From NCBI GenBank assembly GCA_963770645.1, contig CAVYQL010000005.1:248001-312000 (forward strand): a DNA stretch of 64,000 nucleotides, read 5' to 3'. The DNA is from Bog-473 sp963770645. Its GTDB lineage: Bacteria; Actinomycetota; Acidimicrobiia; Acidimicrobiales; RAAP-2. The translations under genes were made by a program, and so were the position numbers. This document shows positions 9,045 to 17,866 of this stretch, piece by piece. Under the pieces are notes generated by a model. It searched no databases. It was not told the origin of the DNA and saw only the letters and a list, made by a program, of their open reading frames with translations. Positions within the stretch are counted from its first letter, which is position 1; each line of letters starts with the position of its first letter.

Positions 9045-10907
9045 GTGAAGAGCTGGAAACCTCGGGCCCGCATGGCGGTTGTGGCCGCCGCGAGCTTCGT
9101 CTTGTTGGTGACGGTCCTGCCGCAGATCGCATCGGGCTTCGGACTGACGTCCTTGGCCAACCGAATCGTGGGGTCGAGCTCGTGTGTCAGCAGCAGTAGC
9201 TCAAGCTCGAGCGGCAGTTCGAGCATGTGCTGCTCGAGCAGCTCGAGCACCTCGCAGTGCGCGGGCGTGGGCACCGTCACCGGCACCGTCACGGTCACGG
9301 GCGCACCCAAGCGGTTCACCCCCGCCTTTCTCGGTGCGGGCGCCTGCCCGGCGTCGAGCCCGCCGAACGTGGCCTGCGCCGACCCGATCTACGCCTTGGC
9401 ATCAGAAGGTGCCTACACACTCAGCCTGTCGGCTGGTACCTGGCGGATATCGGGCTTCTACGAGAACAGTGGTTTCGGCGGCGCGTTCCTCGGCCCGGCG
9501 CAGACCGTGGCCGTGACGGCGGGCGGGACGGTGAACGTCGACCTAAGCGTTCCCTACGAGAAACCGGCGTCCCTCAGCGGGACCATCACCGTGAAGAACG
9601 TGCCGCCGTTCGACACGGTGGAGCAGCTCTCCGTCCTGCTCTGCCCTTCGTTCGCACCGTACAACGGGACCTCCCCCTCGATCGCCTGTGTGAACGGCTA
9701 CGGATCGAACATGACCGTGTCCAATGGCACGGCGATCGCGTCGTACTCGCTGTCCGGCCTTCCTCCGCTGACGTGGACCGCGTACCCCAGCTTCTGCGCC
9801 GAGTCGGGCTGCGGGACGAACGCCAACAAGGGCGTGAGCGTGACCCTGACTCCGGGCGGCTCGGGCACGGCCAACGTCACGACGAGTTTCCTGTTGCCCG
9901 GCCAGGCCCTGCTCACCGGGACGATCAGCGTGACCGGTGCGCCCCCCGATTTCTCCGACGAGGTCGGGGTGACAGCCTGCCCTCTCGGTCAGAACGGGGG
10001 GTCCGGTTGCCACGAGTTCTACGGCGTCTCGGGGAACCGCTACACCATGGTCCTGTCGGCCGGGCAGTGGAGCGTCAAGGGGTTCTACCTGGCTCAGCCG
10101 TACGACAACGCGGTCGACGGATCGACTCAGGTCGTGACCCTGGCCAAGAAGCAGACGATGAACCTCTACCTGAGCGTCCCCTACCAGGTCCCCGGTACGG
10201 CGACCGGGACCATCACGGTGGAGGGACTGCCCGCGGGCGTCACGGTCGAGTCCTACACCATGCTCGCTTGTCCGGCGGCCGAGCCATGGACCGGTGGGGT
10301 GACCGCTCCCGAATGCGTGAGCGAGTACTCGGGCCCGGCCGGCTTCGGCTACGGCGCGGCGGACCGCGGCCAGACGAAGAGCGCGAATGCCGCGGCGAAC
10401 CCACCAGCGGGATACGCCGGCGCCGCCAAGTCCCCGGTGAACGTGTACTCGCTCCCGACTCTGACCGCGGGACCGTGGCTGCTCTATCCCGGGTATCAGA
10501 CCGTCTTCGGCTCCGTCATCGACCCGAGCGGCAAGCCCGTGGCGATCACCTCGGGCAAGACGACGACGCGCAACGTCACGGTGACCTACCAACCGCCCTC
10601 GCAGGGGGCGGTGACCGGCACCGTCACAGTGGTCGGCGCACCCGCCGAAGGTGACTATGAATCGGGCGTCCAGGCCTGTTCTGGTGTCCCGACGGCGGGC
10701 TCGTGCCCTGGTGAGATCCAGACGGGCAGCCAGCAGAACGGGACCTACACCTTGTTGCTGGCACCGGGCACCTGGTGGCTCGAGGGATTCATCGACGTCT
10801 TCGGCGGCACGACATTGAACCAGTCGACGTCACGAGCCAAAAAGGTCGTGCTCACCGCGGGCACCGAGCTCACCAAGAACTTCACGGTCACCGTCGGCGC
10901 CTCCTGA
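9045..10907 (+). CDS. Secreted or anchored Ser/Cys-rich protein with five Ig/CarboxypepD-like repeats
   Basis: The 620-residue product starts at GTG 9045 behind a purine-rich stretch and has a signal/anchor sequence (basic KSWKPRAR, then a hydrophobic run ending near residue 32). A low-complexity segment (about residues 44-72) is almost all serine with four cysteines. Five repeats follow, each opening with a beta-strand motif such as GTVTVTGAP, GTITVKNVP, GTISVTGAP, GTITVEGLP or GTVTVVGAP and closing with GTW-x-GFY or similar, at about 120-residue spacing; paired cysteines recur inside each. The fold resembles prealbumin-like regulatory or carbohydrate-binding repeats, but no function can be named. 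It directly follows the GH43-fusion gene (87 bp), suggesting an envelope role. Confidence 0.65.
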   Translation: MKSWKPRARMAVVAAASFVLLVTVLPQIASGFGLTSLANRIVGSSSCVSSSSSSSSGSSSMCCSSSSSTSQCAGVGTVTGTVTVTGAPKRFTPAFLGAGACPASSPPNVACADPIYALASEGAYTLSLSAGTWRISGFYENSGFGGAFLGPAQTVAVTAGGTVNVDLSVPYEKPASLSGTITVKNVPPFDTVEQLSVLLCPSFAPYNGTSPSIACVNGYGSNMTVSNGTAIASYSLSGLPPLTWTAYPSFCAESGCGTNANKGVSVTLTPGGSGTANVTTSFLLPGQALLTGTISVTGAPPDFSDEVGVTACPLGQNGGSGCHEFYGVSGNRYTMVLSAGQWSVKGFYLAQPYDNAVDGSTQVVTLAKKQTMNLYLSVPYQVPGTATGTITVEGLPAGVTVESYTMLACPAAEPWTGGVTAPECVSEYSGPAGFGYGAADRGQTKSANAAANPPAGYAGAAKSPVNVYSLPTLTAGPWLLYPGYQTVFGSVIDPSGKPVAITSGKTTTRNVTVTYQPPSQGAVTGTVTVVGAPAEGDYESGVQACSGVPTAGSCPGEIQTGSQQNGTYTLLLAPGTWWLEGFIDVFGGTTLNQSTSRAKKVVLTAGTELTKNFTVTVGAS

Positions 10908-10928
10908 GCGTCCCTCAAGACGACCGCG

Positions 10929-11444
10929 TCACCTCAGGTCGGACTGGACCTTGGTCACGACCGCTTGGAGTGAGGAGATGGCGCTGTTCACGTTGAAGGA
11001 GTTGAGGACCTGGTCGTAGTTGGCCTGGGTGGGCTCGGCGTCCCCGAGGATCTCGAGGCTGTTGGCCAGGGTCTGTGCCGCATTGCGTGCGGCAGACAGT
11101 GCGGTGGCTGGCGCAGTGAAACCGTGCCCGACGGCCAGCACGTTGGCGTAGTCGTGGATCTGGCCGCCGAGCGTGCGGTCGGCCTTCTCGACGCAGACGA
11201 CGGGGCTCTGGGCCGTCTTACACTGCTGCGCCGCGGACAGGTACTGCATCATGGCCGTCTGCACGGTGGAACCGGCGTTCGCGAGCCGGGCGTCGGCCGA
11301 CTGCGGGGACGACCCGCTGGCGGCACCCGAACCTGAGCCCGAGCCGGCGCCGCACGCCGCCAGCGCGGGGACCGCCAGCACGGCTGCGACCAGGGCCGCG
11401 CCACGGCGCAGGCCGTGCTCGAGGAAGGGCGAGGGGAGATGCAC
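10929..11444 (-). CDS. Small lipoprotein
   Basis: A 171-residue protein with a signal peptide and lipobox LAAC (Cys about residue 31), followed by a Gly/Ser linker and a helical domain with a cysteine pair (CKTAQSPVVC). It should be lipid-anchored on the outer face of the membrane. The start GTG 11444 has no Shine-Dalgarno; TAGATT on the reverse strand (11452-11457) ends 7 nt before it. Its promoter region overlaps that of the divergent miaB. It converges with the repeat-protein gene, their stops only 21 bp apart. Function unknown. Confidence 0.75.
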   Translation of the reverse strand: MHLPSPFLEHGLRRGAALVAAVLAVPALAACGAGSGSGSGAASGSSPQSADARLANAGSTVQTAMMQYLSAAQQCKTAQSPVVCVEKADRTLGGQIHDYANVLAVGHGFTAPATALSAARNAAQTLANSLEILGDAEPTQANYDQVLNSFNVNSAISSLQAVVTKVQSDLR

Positions 11445-11484
11445 CGTCGAAAATCTACGCGCCGCGGCTCCCTACACTTGGTTC

Positions 11485-12876
11485 ATGGCGCGCACCTTCT
11501 TCATCCGTACCTTCGGGTGCCAGATGAACGAGCACGACTCCGAGCGGCTCGCGGGGTTGCTGGTCGGCGAGGGCCTGTCGCCTGTCACCTCCGAGGATGA
11601 CGCAGACGTGGTCGTCCTCAACACCTGCTGCATCCGGGAGAACGCAGATCAGCGTCTCTACGGCACCCTCGGCCGGCTCAAAGAGCTGGTCGAAGCGAAG
11701 CCCGGACTGCAGATCGCCGTCGGCGGTTGCCTGGCGCAGAAGGACCGTGAGCTGATTCAAGAGAAGGTCGGCTGGGTCGACGTGGTCTTTGGCACGCACA
11801 ACCTCACCAGCGCGCCGGGTCTGCTCGAGCGGGCGCGGACCGAAGGCCCGCTCATGGAGATCCTTGACGTGCCGCCGCCCGAGTCGGGCACCAACTCCTT
11901 GCTCGGTCCCGGCGCCGTGCGCGAGTTGCCCTATGCGGCGTGGGTCAACATCCAGACCGGCTGCGACAACTCGTGCGCCTTTTGCATCGTGCCCGCCGTG
12001 CGGGGCCCCGAGGTGAGCCGCCCACTCGACGACATCGTGGCCGAGGTCGAGCTGCTGGCGCGCCGTGGCGTCACCGAGGTCACGCTGCTCGGACAAAACG
12101 TCAACTCCTACGGCCGCGACATCACGCGGCGGCGACCGCTCTTCGCCGAGCTCCTGTGCGCGGTCGGTGCCGTCGAGGGAATCGGGCGGGTCCGCTTCAC
12201 CAGCCCGCACCCGAAGGACCTGCGGCCCGAGACGATCGAGGCCATGGCGACGACGCCCGAGGTGTGCGAGCAGCTCCACCTGCCACTCCAGTCGGGCAGC
12301 GACCGTGTGTTGCGCGCCATGCGCCGCGGCTATAGCGCAGCGCGCTACCTCGAACGGCTCGCCGCGGCGCGCCAGGCGATCGACGATCTCGCTGTGACCA
12401 CGGACATCATCGTCGGCTTCCCCGGCGAGACGGCCGAGGACTTCGAGGACACGTTGGCCGTATGCGCGGAGGCCGGCTACGACAGCGCCTACACCTTCAT
12501 TTTCTCGCCTCGTCCCGGGACGCGGGCCGTGGCCATGGAGTCCGAGTTCGTCCCGGCCGAGATCGTCGCCGAGCGCTTCGAACGACTCAAGACGGTCATC
12601 GACCGCTCGGCCCTGGCCCGGCACCAAGCCCGTGTCGGGCGCAGCGAGGAAGTGCTTGTCGAAGGCGTGAGCCGGCGCGACGCCGCCATGCTGGCGGCGC
12701 GCACCCGCCAGGGGAAGCTGTTGCACTTCGCGGCGTCGGGTCCCGCTGCACCTGCACCCGGCGCGCTGTGCCGGGTGCGCGTGACCGCAGGGCATCCACA
12801 CCATTTGTCGGGCCGGCTCGAGGAGGTGACGGCGCGGCCCCGCCATCGGGTGCGCATCCCGGTGGCGGGCGCATGA
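11485..12876 (+). CDS. miaB: tRNA-2-methylthio-N6-dimethylallyladenosine synthase
   Basis: MiaB is a radical SAM methylthiotransferase that adds the 2-methylthio group to i6A37 of tRNAs reading UNN codons. The 463 residues contain the UPF0004 domain with cysteines 12, 48 and 82 for one cluster, the radical SAM CxxxCxxC at 160/164/167 (GCDNSCAFC), and a C-terminal TRAM domain. The start ATG 11485 is set by the protein start MARTFFIRTFGCQMN; TACACT (11473-11478) ends 6 nt upstream, a leaderless signature. It overlaps miaA by 4 bp (ATGA), so the two A37-modifying enzymes are coupled, acting in reverse order of transcription. Confidence 0.96.
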   Translation: MARTFFIRTFGCQMNEHDSERLAGLLVGEGLSPVTSEDDADVVVLNTCCIRENADQRLYGTLGRLKELVEAKPGLQIAVGGCLAQKDRELIQEKVGWVDVVFGTHNLTSAPGLLERARTEGPLMEILDVPPPESGTNSLLGPGAVRELPYAAWVNIQTGCDNSCAFCIVPAVRGPEVSRPLDDIVAEVELLARRGVTEVTLLGQNVNSYGRDITRRRPLFAELLCAVGAVEGIGRVRFTSPHPKDLRPETIEAMATTPEVCEQLHLPLQSGSDRVLRAMRRGYSAARYLERLAAARQAIDDLAVTTDIIVGFPGETAEDFEDTLAVCAEAGYDSAYTFIFSPRPGTRAVAMESEFVPAEIVAERFERLKTVIDRSALARHQARVGRSEEVLVEGVSRRDAAMLAARTRQGKLLHFAASGPAAPAPGALCRVRVTAGHPHHLSGRLEEVTARPRHRVRIPVAGA

Positions 12877-13787
12877 GCGTGGTCGCCCTCGTCGGCGTCA
12901 CGGCGTCGGGCAAGTCCGAGGCCGCGTTCGAGCTCGCCCTGCGCCGGGGCGACTGCGAGATCGTCTCCGTCGACTCCATGTGCGTGTACCGGGGCATGGA
13001 CATCGGCACCTCCAAGCCGAGTCGCGAGGCCCAGGCGGCGGTGGCCCATCACCTGATCGACCTCGTCGACCCCGACGAGGACTTCACCGTCGCGCAGTTC
13101 CAGGATGCGGCACGCGAGGTGCGGTGCGCCATCGCGGCCCGGGGCCGGCACGCGCTGCTGGTCGGCGGCACCGGCCTGTACCTGCGCGCGGTGGTAGACG
13201 ACCTCGTCATCCCCGGGCGCTACCCCGACGTGGCCGCTGCGCTCGAGGCCGAGCTCGAGCAGGGCCGCGCCGAGATCGCCGACCTGCACGCGCGCCTGCG
13301 CACGCTCGACCCGGTCGGGGCCGGCCGGATGGAGGCGACCAACCGCCGGCGCGTGGTGCGCGCGCTCGAGGTGACGGTGGGCTCGGGGCGACCCTTCTCC
13401 GAGTTCGGGCCGGGCTTGGAGGCCTACCCGGCCTCGGAGGTCCGCCAGGTCGGATTGGCGTTGGCACCCGACGAGATCGACCGGCGTGTCGCGACACGCT
13501 TCGCCGCCATGGTCGAAGCCGGTCTCGTCGAAGAGGTGGGTACGTTGGCCGCCCGCCCCGGCGGGATCTCGCGCACCGCACGCCAGGCCCTCGGCTACCG
13601 GGAGATCCTCCGCCATGTCGAAGACGGGCTACCCCTGGCAGACTGTGTGGAAGAAGCGGTCCGGCGCACGCGCCGGTTCGCCCGCCGCCAGGCCTCCTGG
13701 TTCCGCCGTGACCCTCGCATCACCTGGGCGCAGAGCAGCTCCGAGGCCCAGGAGCTGGTCGCCCGCGCCCTTTCGGTGCACGGCTGA
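12873..13787 (+). CDS. miaA: tRNA dimethylallyltransferase
   Basis: MiaA transfers a dimethylallyl group to A37 of tRNAs, making the substrate for MiaB. The 304-residue protein has the P-loop GVTASGKS (8-15), the DSMCVYRGMDIGTSKPS motif that binds prenyl diphosphate and tRNA, and the C-terminal tRNA-binding arginine-rich part (RRTRRFARRQASWFRRD). ATG 12873 overlaps the miaB stop. Length fits the family (about 300). Confidence 0.95.
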   Translation: MSVVALVGVTASGKSEAAFELALRRGDCEIVSVDSMCVYRGMDIGTSKPSREAQAAVAHHLIDLVDPDEDFTVAQFQDAAREVRCAIAARGRHALLVGGTGLYLRAVVDDLVIPGRYPDVAAALEAELEQGRAEIADLHARLRTLDPVGAGRMEATNRRRVVRALEVTVGSGRPFSEFGPGLEAYPASEVRQVGLALAPDEIDRRVATRFAAMVEAGLVEEVGTLAARPGGISRTARQALGYREILRHVEDGLPLADCVEEAVRRTRRFARRQASWFRRDPRITWAQSSSEAQELVARALSVHG

Positions 13788-13813
13788 GGGACTCCGGCTG
13801 CGAGAATGGGTCG

Positions 13814-14632
13814 ATGCACGCCACCAAGCACGAGGGTGCCGGGAACGACTTCTTGGTCCTCCTCGACCCTGACGACGCGGTCAGGCTGACGTCGGCCCAG
13901 GTGCGCGTGCTGGCTGACCGGCACCGGGGCGTCGGGGCCGACGGGATCATCCGGGTCGGGCCGGGGCGAGCCGGGTGCGACCTCTCCATGGAGCTGCGCA
14001 ACGCGGACGGGGGCGAGGCCGAGATGAGCGGCAACGGGATCCGCTGCCTGGCCCAGGCCGCGGTCGACGCCGGCCTCGTGGCACCGCCCGTCTTCACGGT
14101 GTCGACCGCCGGCGGCCCCCGCACGGTCGAGTACGTCCCGGGCGCCACCCCGGGTGTGGCGACGGCCCGCGTCGACATGGGCCCGGCGCGCCTCGGGCCC
14201 GAGCAGCCTGCGGAGCTCGGCGAGCGCCGGGCGCGCACGGTCGACGTCGGCAACCCCCACCTCGTGCTCCTCGGGCCCGACACCGCGGGCGTCGACATCG
14301 CCGAGGCGGGGCCCAAGCTGCAGGCGGCCTATCCCGGCGGGATCAACGTCGAGTGGATCACCGTCGTCCACGACTCCGACGGCGTGGTGCTCGACTTCCG
14401 CGTGTGGGAGCGCGGCGTCGGTGCGACACTCGCGTGTGGGACCGGTAGCGTGGCGGCGGCCGCTGCGGCACGCAGTTGGGACGCGGTGCCGCCCGATGCA
14501 GCGGTGCGAGTCCGGAACCCTGGCGGCGTCCTCGAAGTGACGCTGGGCGCGGACGATGCGGCGACGACATATCTCGCCGGACCCGTGCGCAAGGTGGCCG
14601 ACGTCGACTTCCACCCGGAGACGCTCTCTTGA
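13814..14632 (+). CDS. dapF: Diaminopimelate epimerase
   Basis: DapF converts LL- to meso-diaminopimelate, the last step before lysine and the peptidoglycan precursor. The 272-residue protein shows the two half-domains with catalytic cysteines Cys78 (SGNGIRC) and Cys208 (LACGTGS). It is the first of four dap genes read in the same direction here. The start ATG 13814 lies 26 bp after miaA; the stop overlaps the TTG start of hflX. Confidence 0.95.
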   Translation: MHATKHEGAGNDFLVLLDPDDAVRLTSAQVRVLADRHRGVGADGIIRVGPGRAGCDLSMELRNADGGEAEMSGNGIRCLAQAAVDAGLVAPPVFTVSTAGGPRTVEYVPGATPGVATARVDMGPARLGPEQPAELGERRARTVDVGNPHLVLLGPDTAGVDIAEAGPKLQAAYPGGINVEWITVVHDSDGVVLDFRVWERGVGATLACGTGSVAAAAAARSWDAVPPDAAVRVRNPGGVLEVTLGADDAATTYLAGPVRKVADVDFHPETLS

Positions 14633-15912
14633 GCAACCTGTTGCCGGGCACGCTCATTGAGCGCACGTTCCGGGAACGGATCATCCTGGTCGGTGTGGTC
14701 TTCCCTGGGCTCACCACCGAGCTCGTGGACGAGGAGCTCGATGAGCTCGCGCAGCTCGTCGACAGCGCGGGCGCGGACGTGGTGGGACGTGTCGTGCAGC
14801 GACGCGACGCGCCGGACCCGGCCACCTTCGTCGGGAGCGGCAAGGCGGAGGAGATCGCCGCGCTGAGCCGCAGCCTCGACGCCGACACGGTCGTCTTCGA
14901 CGACGAGCTCACCCCGGCGCAGCACCGCAACCTCGAGAAGCTGTTCGGCCGCACCGCCATCGACCGCACCGCGGTCATCCTCGACATCTTCGCCCAGAAC
15001 GCGCGCAGCCCGGAGGGCAAGGCGCAGGTGGAGCTGGCGCTCCTGCGCTACCGACTGCCGCGTCTGCGTGGGCGGGGCATGTCGCTCAGCCAGCAGGCGG
15101 GCGGCATCGGGACGCGCGGGCCCGGTGAGACGCAGCTCGAGGTCGACCGCCGCCGCCTCGTGCGCCGGATGCACAAGCTCGAGGACGAGCTGCGTGACGT
15201 GGAACGCACGCGCTCGCTCCAGCGGCGCAGCCGCGCCCGCGGCCGCCACCGCGAGCTGGCGCTGGTCGGCTACACGAACGCCGGCAAGTCGACGCTGCTC
15301 AACCAGCTGACCGACGCGGGAGTGCCGGCCGCGAACCGCCTCTTTGTCACGCTCGACCCGCGCACCCGCCAGCTTTCGCTCCCCGGCGGCGAGACCGTGC
15401 TCGTCACCGACACTGTCGGCTTCGTGCGCAAGCTCCCCCACGAACTGGTCGAGGCGTTCCGCTCCACCCTGGACTCGGTGCGGCTGGCCGATCTGATCGT
15501 CCACGTGGTCGATGGCACGGCCGTGAACGCCGAGGCGCAGATGCGGGCGGTGCACGAGGTGCTCGGCGAGATCGGCGCCGCGGGCGTGCCCGAGCTGGTG
15601 GTGGTCAACAAGGCCGATCGTGCGCCCGAGGAGGCCAAGGCGCTGGCCCAGCGCCTTCAGGGCGCGGTGGTCGTGTCGGCGCGCACCGGCGAGGGGGTCG
15701 ACGACTTGTTGCGGGTCGTGGGGGATCGCCTGCGGGGCTCGGACCGCGTGGTGCAGCTCGTCGTGCCCTGGTCACGCGGTGACGTGCTGGCGGCGGTGCA
15801 TCGCGAGGGCGAGGTCGTGGGCCAGCGAGACGGCGAGGAGGCGGCGACTCTCGAGGTCGTGCTGGACGAGGTGGGCCGGGCCCGCTTCGCCGAGTTCGTG
15901 GCGGCGCCGTGA
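14629..15912 (+). CDS. hflX: GTPase HflX
   Basis: HflX is a ribosome-associated GTPase that splits stalled or hibernating 70S ribosomes under stress. The 427-residue reading begins at TTG 14629, which shares TTGA with the dapF stop; the protein from there (SNLLPGTLIERTFRERIILVG) has the usual HflX N-terminal domain, then the glycine-rich signature (LSQQAGGIGTRGPGE), a coiled coil and the G domain with P-loop GYTNAGKS, DTVGFVRKLP and NKAD. A longer frame upstream overlaps dapF and is rejected. Its place inside the dap run points to operon convenience rather than a shared pathway. Confidence 0.93.
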   Translation: MSNLLPGTLIERTFRERIILVGVVFPGLTTELVDEELDELAQLVDSAGADVVGRVVQRRDAPDPATFVGSGKAEEIAALSRSLDADTVVFDDELTPAQHRNLEKLFGRTAIDRTAVILDIFAQNARSPEGKAQVELALLRYRLPRLRGRGMSLSQQAGGIGTRGPGETQLEVDRRRLVRRMHKLEDELRDVERTRSLQRRSRARGRHRELALVGYTNAGKSTLLNQLTDAGVPAANRLFVTLDPRTRQLSLPGGETVLVTDTVGFVRKLPHELVEAFRSTLDSVRLADLIVHVVDGTAVNAEAQMRAVHEVLGEIGAAGVPELVVVNKADRAPEEAKALAQRLQGAVVVSARTGEGVDDLLRVVGDRLRGSDRVVQLVVPWSRGDVLAAVHREGEVVGQRDGEEAATLEVVLDEVGRARFAEFVAAP

Positions 15913-17042
15913 CGTTTCGACTGCCGCCCTATCCCTACGACCGCCTCGACGGTCTGGCCAAGCTGGCTGCCGCGCTGCCCGGCGGCATGGTCGATTGCTC
16001 CATCGGCACGCCGTGCGACCCACCCCTGCCCGCCGTGGTCGAGGCCCTGGCGGCGTCGGGCACCGAGCGGGGGTATCCCGCCTCGGCGGGCAGCCCGCAG
16101 CTGCGCGAGGCCGCGACGGCCTGGCTCGTCCGGCGTTTTGGGCTCGACGAGGTCCCCCTGTCCGGCGTCGCCGCGTGTGTGGGCACCAAGGAGCTGGTCG
16201 CGTCGGTCCCGCACCTGCTCCGCCTGCGTGACCCGGAGAAGGACACCGTGCTGTACCCCGCTGTGTCGTATCCGACCTACGCGATGGGGGCAGACCTCGC
16301 CGGTTGCCGGGCGATCGGCGTCCCGACCGCAGCGGGCCGACCCGGCGGGCTCGACCTCCAGGCGATCGACGAGGCGGACGCGGCCCGGGCGCTCGTGCTC
16401 TGGTCGAACTCGCCTTCGAACCCCACGGGTGGTCTCGGCGACCTCGGTGCGGAGGCGGCGTGGGGACGGGCCCACGGGGTGCCGGTGTTCTCCGACGAGT
16501 GCTACGCCGAGTTCACCTGGGACGGCTCGCCTCGCTCGGTGCTCCAGCACGGCGCCGACGGCGTGGTGGCCGTGCACTCGTTGTCCAAGCGTTCCAACCT
16601 CGCCGGGGTCCGGGTCGGCTTCTATGCGGGGGACGCGGAGCTGGTCGAGTTCCTGCGCGCGGTACGCCAGCACGCCGGTCTGATGGTCCCGGGCCCGGCC
16701 CAGGCTGCGGGCATCGCCGCGCTGGCCGACGATACCCACGTCGACGCGCAACGAGCGCGCTACCGCGAGCGCCTCTCCTTCCTCGCCGACGTGCTCGAGG
16801 CCTACGGCTGCCCGGTCACCCTCCCAGAGGGTGGTTTCTACCTCTGGGTCCCGGTCCCCCTCGGCCGTTGGGCCGACGCGTGGGCGATGGCGGAGTCGCT
16901 GGCCACAGACGGCGGCCTCTTGGTCAGCCCGGGCGACCTCTATGGCGACGCCGGAGCCGGTCACGTGCGTGTCGCGCTGGTGCAGCCGATGGAACGGTTG
17001 GCGCTGGTGGGCGAGCGTCTCGCTAGGGTGAGCCATGGCTGA
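15909..17042 (+). CDS. dapC: N-succinyldiaminopimelate aminotransferase
   Basis: This 377-residue class I/II aminotransferase makes N-succinyl-LL-diaminopimelate from the 2-amino-6-keto acid, using glutamate. The PLP lysine is Lys227 in SLSKRSNLAGVRVGF, the aspartate/tyrosine pair is in FSDECYAEF, and the N-terminus PYPYDRL is typical of actinobacterial DapC. The GTG start overlaps hflX by 4 bp, and the gene overlaps dapD by 8 bp. The aminotransferase fold alone would not fix the substrate; the dapF-dapD-dapE neighbourhood does. Confidence 0.9.
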   Translation: MTFRLPPYPYDRLDGLAKLAAALPGGMVDCSIGTPCDPPLPAVVEALAASGTERGYPASAGSPQLREAATAWLVRRFGLDEVPLSGVAACVGTKELVASVPHLLRLRDPEKDTVLYPAVSYPTYAMGADLAGCRAIGVPTAAGRPGGLDLQAIDEADAARALVLWSNSPSNPTGGLGDLGAEAAWGRAHGVPVFSDECYAEFTWDGSPRSVLQHGADGVVAVHSLSKRSNLAGVRVGFYAGDAELVEFLRAVRQHAGLMVPGPAQAAGIAALADDTHVDAQRARYRERLSFLADVLEAYGCPVTLPEGGFYLWVPVPLGRWADAWAMAESLATDGGLLVSPGDLYGDAGAGHVRVALVQPMERLALVGERLARVSHG

Positions 17043-17862
17043 TCTGCAGGCGAGCATCGAAGAGCTCTGGGAGCGGCGAGACGGACTCTCGCCGGCGGAC
17101 ACCGACGCCGCGACGCTGGTGGAAGAGGCCATCGAGTTGCTCGACACCGGCCAGGCCAGGGTGGCCGAGGTCGATCAGGCGACCGACGAGGTGGTCGTCC
17201 ACGAGTGGCTCAAGAAGTCGATCCTCATGCTCTTCTCGCTGCGCGGGATGGAGACCATCGAGACCGGGCCCTTCGAGTACGCCGACAAGTTGCCGCTCAA
17301 GCACGGCTTCGCCGAAGCCGGCGTGCGCGCCCTGCCGGGTGCGTCCGCTCGCTGGGGTTCGTTCCTCGGGCGCGGCGTCGTACTCATGCCTTCGTACGTG
17401 AACATCGGCGCCTGGGTCGGCGCAGGCTCCATGGTCGACACCTGGGCCACGGTCGCCTCGTGCGCCCAGATCGGCGAGCGCGTGCACCTGGCGGGCGGTG
17501 TGGGCATCGGTGGCGTGCTCGAGCCTCCGAACGCGGTGCCCGTCGTCGTCGAGGACGACGCGTTCGTGGGCAGCCGCTGCATGGTCACCGGCGGCGCCCG
17601 GATCGGCAGGGGAGCGGTCCTCGGCGCCGGCAGCTTCCTCGACCCGTCCATCCCCGTCATCGACGCTGAGACGGGCGAAGAGATCTCCCGGGGCGTGGTC
17701 CCACCCTGGTGCGTGGCCATCCGCGCCAGCCGCCGTCGCGAGTATCCCGGCGGCGAGTTCTTCGTCCCCTGCGTGCTGGTGATCAAGCGGCTGACCGAGG
17801 GCGAGCGCCACGACAAGGCGCAGCTGAACGAGGTCCTGCGCGAGCACGGCGCCAGCACCTGA
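17035..17862 (+). CDS. dapD: 2,3,4,5-tetrahydropyridine-2,6-dicarboxylate N-succinyltransferase
   Basis: DapD succinylates tetrahydrodipicolinate, the entry step of the succinylase branch. The 275-residue protein has an N-terminal helical domain and a left-handed parallel beta-helix of hexapeptide repeats (IGAWVGAGSMVDTWATVASCAQIGERV, read as repeated I/V-G-x4 units). Sequence and length match the proteobacterial form better than the longer mycobacterial form, which is notable in an actinomycete-like genome. TAGGGT (17024-17029) ends 5 nt before ATG 17035, so an internal leaderless promoter inside the end of dapC is likely. Confidence 0.93.
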   Translation: MADLQASIEELWERRDGLSPADTDAATLVEEAIELLDTGQARVAEVDQATDEVVVHEWLKKSILMLFSLRGMETIETGPFEYADKLPLKHGFAEAGVRALPGASARWGSFLGRGVVLMPSYVNIGAWVGAGSMVDTWATVASCAQIGERVHLAGGVGIGGVLEPPNAVPVVVEDDAFVGSRCMVTGGARIGRGAVLGAGSFLDPSIPVIDAETGEEISRGVVPPWCVAIRASRRREYPGGEFFVPCVLVIKRLTEGERHDKAQLNEVLREHGAST

Positions 17863-17866
17863 GTCG

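Noticed and set aside
9180..9250. Repetitive AGC/TCG-rich tract as a possible CRISPR or satellite
   Set aside because: It is simply the serine-codon tract of the secreted repeat protein; there are no spacers.
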